Below, piece by piece: positions 58,522 to 64,000 of a stretch of 64,000 nucleotides of DNA (position 1 is its first letter; each line of letters opens with the position of its first letter). The stretch lies in NCBI GenBank assembly GCA_003989085.1, contig RXIV01000004.1, positions 124,001-188,000 on the forward strand. The letters are read 5' to 3'. The DNA is from Candidatus Competibacteraceae bacterium. Lineage in GTDB: Bacteria > Pseudomonadota > Gammaproteobacteria > Competibacterales > Competibacteraceae. Position numbers and translations under genes: made by a program. The notes beneath the pieces are model-generated. The model was not told where the DNA came from and searched no databases. It worked only from the letters and a program-made list of their open reading frames with translations.

Positions 58522-59025
58522 TCAACCACTCAGCCGCTCATAAGCCGCCATTAAGTTACTAGCCACCCGTAGCAGTGGCGGCAATGGTCCACCCATCGCT
58601 TCCCAATCCATTCCATCTAGCAAATTCTTTAATTCGAGACCCAATGCCGTATCGCCTTCCATGATGACCCGGCGGTTGAAAAACAGGGTATCGGAATCTT
58701 CATGGCGAGTGGTCAGCGCCAGAAGATCATAAAGTGCGCCACTAATCGCCAAGTCCGGCGGTTGTGGCGATTGGGAAGGAACAAACCCCGCCGAACCGGC
58801 AAAGCGAAGCCGGTATTCCACTGGGGCATCGCGTACCTGAAGCGCCAAAATCCGGTCGCGCAGAAACTCGAATTCGCCATCGCGGATTCGGGCGGCGAAC
58901 AGCCGGTTTAGTACAGTGGTCAGCGCGATGGAATGCACTGGGCCGGGAATCAGTTTCAATGGCAACGCCAGAGGTGCAGGCAAAGCAGGACGGGATGGCA
59001 ATCTGAAAAACGCAGCAGGATTCAT
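58522..59025 (-). CDS. ubiT: O2-independent ubiquinone biosynthesis accessory factor UbiT (SCP2 domain)
   Basis: 167-residue SCP2-lipid-binding protein (YhbT) that supports anaerobic ubiquinone synthesis, homologous to UbiJ of the aerobic pathway. LNRLFAARIRDGEFEFL and ISGALYDLLALTTRHEDSDTLFFNRRVIMEGDTALGLELKN-like features are present (only short stretches quoted). In E. coli ubiT is divergent from ubiUV; here it converges with ubiV. Minus-strand start ATG at 59025. Confidence 0.9.
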   Translation of the reverse strand: MNPAAFFRLPSRPALPAPLALPLKLIPGPVHSIALTTVLNRLFAARIRDGEFEFLRDRILALQVRDAPVEYRLRFAGSAGFVPSQSPQPPDLAISGALYDLLALTTRHEDSDTLFFNRRVIMEGDTALGLELKNLLDGMDWEAMGGPLPPLLRVASNLMAAYERLSG

Positions 59026-59084
59026 AGTGGTTCAGCAGGTTCAGCGCGTCGCGGAGGGTAACGGTATCGTCGAGAGTAGCAATA

Positions 59085-60341
59085 TCAGCGCTTCATGGAG
59101 TCGAAAAACTCCTTGTTGGTTCGAGTGCTCTTGAGCCGCTCCAGCAGAAATTCCATCGCCTGCAACTCATCCATTGGATGCAATAATTTCCGCAGAATCC
59201 ACATCTTCTGTAAATCATCCGCCTCGGTCAGCAATTCCTCGCGACGAGTGCCGGAACGGTTCAGATCAATTGATGGGAATACCCGCTTTTCGGAAATTCG
59301 TCGATCCAGATGGATTTCCATATTACCGGTACCCTTGAATTCTTCATAAATCACGTCGTCCATGCGCGACCCGGTGTCAATCAGGGTAGTCGCGATAATA
59401 GTTAATGATCCGCCTTCTTCGATATTGCGGGCCGCGCCGAAAAACCGCTTGGGTTTTTGCAGCGCGTTGGCGTCCACCCCACCGGTTAGCACTTTGCCCG
59501 AAGCCGGCACCACCGTGTTATAGGCCCGCGCCAGCCGGGTAATCGAATCCAGCAAGATCACCACGTCACGTTTGTGTTCAACCAGTCGCTTGGCCTTGTC
59601 GCTGACCATTTCTGCGACCTGGACATGACGGGTGGCTGGTTCGTCGAAGGTGCTGGAAATAACCTCGCCGCGCACTGACCGCTGCATTTCGGTCACTTCC
59701 TCCGGGCGTTCATCGATCAACAGTACGATCAGGTAACACTCGGGATGATTGGCGGCGATGCTCTGGGCGATGTTCTGCAACATCATGGTCTTGCCGGCTT
59801 TCGGCGGCGAGACGATCAGCCCGCGCTGACCTTTGCCGATGGGCGCGACCAGATCGATCACCCGCGCGGTAATGTCTTCGGTGCTGCCGTTGCCACGCTC
59901 CAACTGCATCCGCTCAGTAGCGTGCAGCGGGGTCAGGTTCTCGAACAGCACCTTATTTTTGGAGACTTCCGGCGGCTCGAAATTGATGTCGCCAACCTTG
60001 AGCAGCGCAAAGTAGCGTTCGCCTTCCTTGGGTGGGCGGATCTTGCCGCTAACCGTGTCGCCGGTGCGAAGGTTAAAACGGCGGATCTGGCTAGGCGAGA
60101 CGTAAATATCATCGGGACCCGCCAGATAGGAGCTGTCTGCGGAACGCAGAAAGCCGAAGCCGTCTTGCAGGATCTCCAGTACGCCATCACCTGAGATGTC
60201 CTCACCACTTTTGGCCAGCGCCTTGAGGATGGCAAAGATCACTTCCTGTTTACGGGAGCGGGCCATGCCTTCGATCTTGAGTTCTTGGGCGATGGCGATC
60301 AGTTCGGCGGGGGTTTTCTTTTTGAGTTCGGTCAGATTCAT
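59085..60341 (-). CDS. rho: Transcription termination factor Rho
   Basis: 418-residue hexameric RNA-dependent ATPase, nearly identical in length to E. coli Rho (419). N-terminal RNA-binding OSB region with DGFGFLRS and [10 protein letters not shown], Walker A PPKAGKT (179-185), Walker [18 protein letters not shown] loop and the C-terminal [13 protein letters not shown] segment. ATG at 60341 is taken; the 46-residue upstream frame extension is not family-like. Cotranscribed after trxA as in E. coli. Confidence 0.97.
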   Translation of the reverse strand: MNLTELKKKTPAELIAIAQELKIEGMARSRKQEVIFAILKALAKSGEDISGDGVLEILQDGFGFLRSADSSYLAGPDDIYVSPSQIRRFNLRTGDTVSGKIRPPKEGERYFALLKVGDINFEPPEVSKNKVLFENLTPLHATERMQLERGNGSTEDITARVIDLVAPIGKGQRGLIVSPPKAGKTMMLQNIAQSIAANHPECYLIVLLIDERPEEVTEMQRSVRGEVISSTFDEPATRHVQVAEMVSDKAKRLVEHKRDVVILLDSITRLARAYNTVVPASGKVLTGGVDANALQKPKRFFGAARNIEEGGSLTIIATTLIDTGSRMDDVIYEEFKGTGNMEIHLDRRISEKRVFPSIDLNRSGTRREELLTEADDLQKMWILRKLLHPMDELQAMEFLLERLKSTRTNKEFFDSMKR

Positions 60342-60505
60342 GGAGGCTGGCTGCTCGGAGCGGCAGGCGCGGGTGAGAGATGCGCCCGGCGAGGGAAGAG
60401 GGTGCTCGCGGATTGGGGAATGAGGCGGGCGAGGGCCGGACACGGCAGGGATAGTAGTGCGGGGCGAACGGTGGCGCATTGGATGAACTTGGCGCGGCCA
60501 CCCAT

Positions 60506-60533
60506 GCGGCGTCTACCCTGGGGTGGACGCCGC
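60506..60533. other. Strong hairpin in the trxA-rho gap
   Basis: 12-pair stem GCGGCGTCTACC / GGTGGACGCCGC (one wobble) with tetraloop CTGG, extended outward by CCCA/TGGG across an internal loop (60501-60539). No T-run follows on the minus strand, so it is not a classical terminator; it may be a leader element for rho, whose autogenous control is known in E. coli, or an RNA stabiliser. Confidence 0.55.
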
Positions 60534-60544
60534 GTTGGGTGGCT

Positions 60545-60874
60545 TTAGCCCAGGCTGCTGTCGAGAAAGGCAGCCAACTGCGACTTGGACACCGCGCCGA
60601 CCTTGGTCGCATCAACATTACCGTTGCGAAACAGCATCAGGGTAGGAATGCCGCGAATGCCGTATTTGGGCGGGGTATTCTGATTCTCGTCAACATTCAG
60701 CTTGCAGATCTTGACCCGGCCTGCGTACTCGGCGGCGATCTCGTCCAGAATGGGCGCGATCATCCGGCAGGGTCCGCACCATTCGGCCCAGTAATCCACC
60801 AGCACCGGCTGCTCGGCCTTGAGCACCTCAGCCTCGAACGTGTCGTCAGTAATATGCGTGATTCGCTCGCTCAC
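60545..60874 (-). CDS. trxA: Thioredoxin
   Basis: 109-residue thioredoxin with active site WCGPC (C33, C36), cis-Pro loop [11 protein letters not shown] and the E. coli-like N-terminus [13 protein letters not shown] at 60874 is preferred over GTG at 60889 since it has GGAG 9 bases upstream and gives exact family length. Divergent from rhlB and upstream of rho, the arrangement found in E. coli. Confidence 0.95.
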   Translation of the reverse strand: MSERITHITDDTFEAEVLKAEQPVLVDYWAEWCGPCRMIAPILDEIAAEYAGRVKICKLNVDENQNTPPKYGIRGIPTLMLFRNGNVDATKVGAVSKSQLAAFLDSSLG

Positions 60875-61012
60875 GGGAGAGTTCTCCACTTCAGAATAGG
60901 AAAGGTTGGCGGGGGAGCCGGAAACGCCGATGACCGGCGTAAAGGCGACAAAGGATAGTTGCAGGGGAACTGCCGTCAGGAGGGTAGCCGCGAAAATCAG
61001 CGACAGACGGCA

Positions 61013-61041
61013 TTCAACCAGTGGTATTGTGGCAAAATAAT
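61013..61041 (+). promoter_or_regulatory. Possible promoter of rhlB
   Basis: TTCAAC, 17-base spacer, AATAAT. The -10 matches 5 of 6, the -35 only 3 of 6. It gives a leader of about 90 bases. Confidence 0.4.
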
Positions 61042-61135
61042 CAACCGGGACACAAATGCTTTATTCATTTCAGCCCAAACCGGGCGCTCGCGCAAGTCCC
61101 CCAACCCCCTGTTTACCCGGGAACATCGCCAACCT

Positions 61136-62410
61136 ATGCAAAAAGATCATCTCACTCCCGTCCCCTTTGCGGCGCTTGGCCTGCATGATGCGCTGCTGGA
61201 AAGCGTCGAGGATGCCGGCTTTACCCATTGCACTCCGATTCAGGCGGCGACCCTGCCGCCAGCACTCAAGGGCCAGGACATTGCTGGCCAGGCTCAGACC
61301 GGCACCGGCAAGACCGCAGCGTTTCTGCTGGCGACGCTGCATCATCTGATGAAAACTCCGGTTGCTGAAGATGCGGTTGGTCCTTGGGCGATCATTATTG
61401 CGCCGACCCGTGAGCTGGCGGTGCAGATTCACCGCGATGCTGAACAGCTTGGCTGCTATACCGGCCTCAAATTCGCTGCGGTATTTGGCGGCACCGGCTA
61501 TGACAGTCAGCGTCGGCAACTGGAAGGCGGGGTGGATGTGCTGATTGGCACACCAGGGCGCTTAATCGATTACCTGAAGCAGGGCGTCTACCGGCTTAGC
61601 GCCATCGAGGTCGTGGTGCTGGATGAGGCCGACCGGATGTTCGATCTCGGTTTCATCACCGATATCCGTTATCTGTTGCGAAAAATGCCGCCGCCCGATC
61701 AGCGCATCAATATGCTGTTCTCGGCCACCCTCAGCAACCGGGTGATGGAGCTGGCCTACGAGCACATGAATAACCCGCAGGTCATTCGCATTGAGACCGA
61801 ATATGTCACCGCCGACAAGGTGCGTCAGGCGCTATACCACGTTTCCGCCCGCGACAAGATCGCCTTGCTGTTGGGGATCATGCGCCAGCACGATCCCAAA
61901 CGCACCATGATCTTCGTTAATACCAAGCGGGCGGCGGATCGGGTCACCGGCTATTTGCTGGGCAATGGTTATGAAGCCGAGGTGTTATCGGGTGACATCC
62001 CGCAGAACAAGCGGCTCAAGCTACTGGAATCGTTCCAGCGCGGCAGCTTGCCGATTCTGGTGGCGACCGACGTGGCGGCGCGGGGACTGCATATTCCTGA
62101 CGTGACTCACGTCATCAACTTCGATCTGCCGCAGGATCGTGAGGATTATGTACACCGTATTGGCCGCACCGCCCGGATCGGGGCTAGTGGCGACGCCATC
62201 AGTTTTGCCTGTGAAGAGTACGTTTACTCGTTGCCAGAGATTGAGGAGTTTATTGGTCAGAAAATCCCGGTGCAGTCGATCACTGAAGAGTTGCTGCTGG
62301 AATTTAAGCCGCCCAAGCGACTTGAGCGGCGGCCCCCGGTAACACATGGCGGCGATCATCGCGGACGAGGCCGCAGTGCCCCGCATCGGCGGCCCTCAGG
62401 CCGGGCCTGA
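61136..62410 (+). CDS. rhlB: ATP-dependent RNA helicase RhlB (DEAD-box)
   Basis: 424-residue DEAD-box helicase of the RNA degradosome. Q motif [13 protein letters not shown], Walker A AQTGTGKT (53-60), DEAD in [11 protein letters not shown] (about 165), SAT in LFSATLS, and HRIGRTAR are intact. The tail is Arg/Gly-rich. ATG at 61136 chosen by comparison with E. coli RhlB (421). rhlB|trxA-rho divergence is the conserved order. Confidence 0.94.
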   Translation: MQKDHLTPVPFAALGLHDALLESVEDAGFTHCTPIQAATLPPALKGQDIAGQAQTGTGKTAAFLLATLHHLMKTPVAEDAVGPWAIIIAPTRELAVQIHRDAEQLGCYTGLKFAAVFGGTGYDSQRRQLEGGVDVLIGTPGRLIDYLKQGVYRLSAIEVVVLDEADRMFDLGFITDIRYLLRKMPPPDQRINMLFSATLSNRVMELAYEHMNNPQVIRIETEYVTADKVRQALYHVSARDKIALLLGIMRQHDPKRTMIFVNTKRAADRVTGYLLGNGYEAEVLSGDIPQNKRLKLLESFQRGSLPILVATDVAARGLHIPDVTHVINFDLPQDREDYVHRIGRTARIGASGDAISFACEEYVYSLPEIEEFIGQKIPVQSITEELLLEFKPPKRLERRPPVTHGGDHRGRGRSAPHRRPSGRA

Positions 62411-62422
62411 CGTTAATTGATT

Positions 62423-63949
62423 ATGAATATAACCGACGAGCTTTCCGGCAAGGCGAGCGTTGCTGGCGGCCATCCCCAAACTATCGAAGCGGCTTGCATG
62501 TTGCTCCGCGCCGGTGGTAACGCCTTTGACGCAGTCATCGCCGCCGGTTTTGCGGCGGTTATGGCGGAGCCGGCCTTGGCCAGTCTGGGCGGCGGCGGCT
62601 TTCTACTGGCCCGCACCGGGCAAGGTCGGGCGGCGCTGTTTGACTTCTTCGTGAATACGCCGGGGCATGGTGGGCAACCGGGGCGACTGGAGCCACATTT
62701 TCTTCCGATGACAGTGCAGTTTCCCGCCAGCGCGCAGGTTTTCAACGTCGGGTTGGGATCGGTCGCCGTTCCCGGTGTGTTGCACGGTTATTTGCACATT
62801 CACCGGCGGTTGGGCCGCTTGCCGTTGTCCGAGGTGCTGGCTCCGGCGATCCGGCTGGCAAGGGACGGGGTGGCGATCAACGCCAAGCAAGCGTATGTCC
62901 TGGACTTGTTGACCCCGATCCTGACCCTGACCGCTGCCGGGCGGACGCTGTTTCAACCGGAGGGGCACTTTCTGCGGGAGGGCGATACTTATCGCAACCC
63001 GGAGCTGGCGGCGTTTCTGGACACCTTGCCGCAGGGCGGCGAGCAGGCATTTTACGAGGGTGATCTGGCCCGCTGCATCGCCCAGGAGATGCAGGAGGGT
63101 GGTGGTTTATTGACGGCGGCTGATTTGTCCGCCTACCGGGTGATCGAGCGTGAGCCGTTGCCGGTGGATTATCGCGGCTGCCGGCTGCTGACTAACCCGC
63201 CGCCTTCCTTCGGCGGGTCGTTGCTGGCCTTATCGTTACGATTGCTGGAGGCGCGATCCGTTGCGGCGCTGGGTTTTGGTTCACCGGCCCATTTGGCGCT
63301 GCTGGCGGCGGTGATGCAGGAGACCGACCGCCGCCGTGCCGAGGGTTATCTCAGTCCGACCGATCTGGGTCAGCCGGGCCTGGCGGAAAGTGGCGAGCGG
63401 GTGCGAATGGCCTCCGGCGGCACCACGCATATCAGCGTCTGCGATGCCGAGGGCAACGCCGCCAGCATGACCATTTCCAATGGTGAGGGATCAGGCTACT
63501 TCGCGCCGGGAACCGGAATCATGCTCAACAACATGATGGGCGAGGATGATCTGCATCCCGAAGGCTTCCATGTCAGTCCGCCGGGGATGCGGGTTGCATC
63601 GATGATGGCCCCGTCTTTGCTGCTCAACGGCGACCGGGTGTGGCTGGCGCTGGGCAGCGGCGGCAGCAAGCGGATTCGCACTGCTTTGCTCCAGGTGATC
63701 AGCAACACCGTCGATTTCGCCATGAATCCACCTGCTGCAGTCGAAGCGCCACGCCTGCACTGGGATGGCGAGCGCCTTCAGATGGAGCCGGGTTTCGATC
63801 CGGCGGCGCTGGCTGTCCTGGCGGAGCGCTGGCCGCTTAACCTTTGGCCAGTTCAGGATGTGTATTTTGGTGGCGTCCATGTTGCTGCGCCCAATGATGA
63901 AGGCGCAGGCGATCCCCGACGCGGCGGTGCGGCGGCGACGATTGCCTAA
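62423..63949 (+). CDS. ggt: Gamma-glutamyltransferase family protein
   Basis: 508-residue Ntn-hydrolase precursor of the gamma-glutamyltransferase family, which cleaves or transfers gamma-glutamyl groups, normally glutathione. Self-processing nucleophile is expected at T334 (GGTTHISV), and GSGGSKRIRT and NNMMGE downstream are the family substrate segments. It is shorter than the roughly 570-residue exported enzymes and lacks a signal peptide, so it is probably cytoplasmic, or an acyl-homoserine-lactone/cephalosporin-acylase-like relative. ATG at 62423; a TTG six bases earlier is possible. Followed by a terminator. Confidence 0.85.
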   Translation: MNITDELSGKASVAGGHPQTIEAACMLLRAGGNAFDAVIAAGFAAVMAEPALASLGGGGFLLARTGQGRAALFDFFVNTPGHGGQPGRLEPHFLPMTVQFPASAQVFNVGLGSVAVPGVLHGYLHIHRRLGRLPLSEVLAPAIRLARDGVAINAKQAYVLDLLTPILTLTAAGRTLFQPEGHFLREGDTYRNPELAAFLDTLPQGGEQAFYEGDLARCIAQEMQEGGGLLTAADLSAYRVIEREPLPVDYRGCRLLTNPPPSFGGSLLALSLRLLEARSVAALGFGSPAHLALLAAVMQETDRRRAEGYLSPTDLGQPGLAESGERVRMASGGTTHISVCDAEGNAASMTISNGEGSGYFAPGTGIMLNNMMGEDDLHPEGFHVSPPGMRVASMMAPSLLLNGDRVWLALGSGGSKRIRTALLQVISNTVDFAMNPPAAVEAPRLHWDGERLQMEPGFDPAALAVLAERWPLNLWPVQDVYFGGVHVAAPNDEGAGDPRRGGAAATIA

Positions 63950-63972
63950 AGGCTAAGGGAGCCTGTTTTTTT
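63950..63972 (+). terminator. Intrinsic terminator after ggt
   Basis: AGGCT-AAGGG-AGCCT stem followed by G and seven T, immediately after the ggt stop. The last 28 bases of the window hold nothing recognised. Confidence 0.8.
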
Positions 63973-64000
63973 GCTTTTAAGCTTTCCGCGTTTTCCGTGG

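Noticed and set aside
60342..60479. 46-residue N-terminal extension of Rho
   Set aside because: Composition is low-complexity and unlike Rho; ATG at 60341 gives exact family length.
1..64000. CRISPR arrays, prophage, intact insertion sequences, rRNA operons, riboswitches
   Set aside because: No direct-repeat array, integrase, transposase, rRNA sequence or recognised riboswitch was seen in the window.

Overview
The window is a gene-dense stretch of a moderately GC-rich gammaproteobacterial chromosome. This placement rests on conserved gene neighbourhoods: yhbY|rlmE-ftsH-folP-glmM-tpiA-secG-tRNA-Leu(GAG)-nuoA-N, rhlB|trxA-rho, ubiUV with ubiT, feoAB, and an lldEFG/dld-II lactate cluster. A phasin-like protein (polyhydroxyalkanoate granules), a phosphoribulokinase and a full O2-independent ubiquinone set (ubiU, ubiV, ubiT) suggest a metabolically flexible, storage-polymer-forming organism that meets both oxic and anoxic conditions. 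A Competibacteraceae-like or Chromatiales-like host is plausible, but this is inference. No phage, CRISPR array, intact insertion sequence or rRNA is visible. Coding density is about 95 percent, and no gene-free gap exceeds 300 bases.

Layout. 1-2.8 kb: 3' part of a CHASE2 adenylate/guanylate cyclase, a secreted FecR-domain protein and a small metal-binding (HMA) protein. 3.0-8.8 kb: lactate oxidation genes lldE-lldF-lldG and the FAD/Fe-S D-lactate dehydrogenase dld-II. 9.0-14.9 kb, minus strand: ompW behind an FNR-type promoter, an orphan GspE/PilB-family ATPase, uvrD, pyrF, yhbY. 15.0-21.5 kb, plus strand: a small membrane protein, rlmE, ftsH (with a sigma-32-like promoter), folP, glmM, tpiA, secG, tRNA-Leu. 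21.6-36.5 kb: the complete 14-gene nuo operon (complex I, separate nuoC and nuoD) ending with a DUF2818 gene and a strong terminator. 36.5-39.7 kb: a fused MrpA/B subunit plus MrpC with no mrpD-G. 39.7-46.7 kb: phosphoribulokinase, an EamA transporter, a 955-residue DUF349 protein, a phasin fused to a helix-hairpin-helix domain, a DUF465 protein and ttcA. 46.8-51.6 kb: livKHMGF branched-chain amino-acid ABC transporter. 51.6-54.2 kb: a second EamA transporter and two alpha/beta hydrolases. 54.2-56.3 kb: feoAB with a Fur-box-like palindrome. 56.5-59.0 kb: ubiU, ubiV and convergent ubiT. 59.1-62.4 kb: rho, trxA and divergent rhlB. 62.4-64 kb: a gamma-glutamyltransferase and a terminator.

How it fits together. 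Electrons from lactate (Lld/Dld) and NADH (Nuo) enter the quinone pool. The UbiUVT set lets that pool be made without oxygen, and the ompW promoter architecture indicates FNR-type oxygen sensing in this genome. Mrp, Feo and Liv add ion, iron and amino-acid transport.

The most unusual observations are the phasin-HhH fusion at 44.6 kb, the partial Mrp operon directly behind nuo, a predicted leaderless uvrD transcript whose extended -10 lies inside a perfect palindrome, and folded non-coding segments between feoA and ubiU and between trxA and rho.
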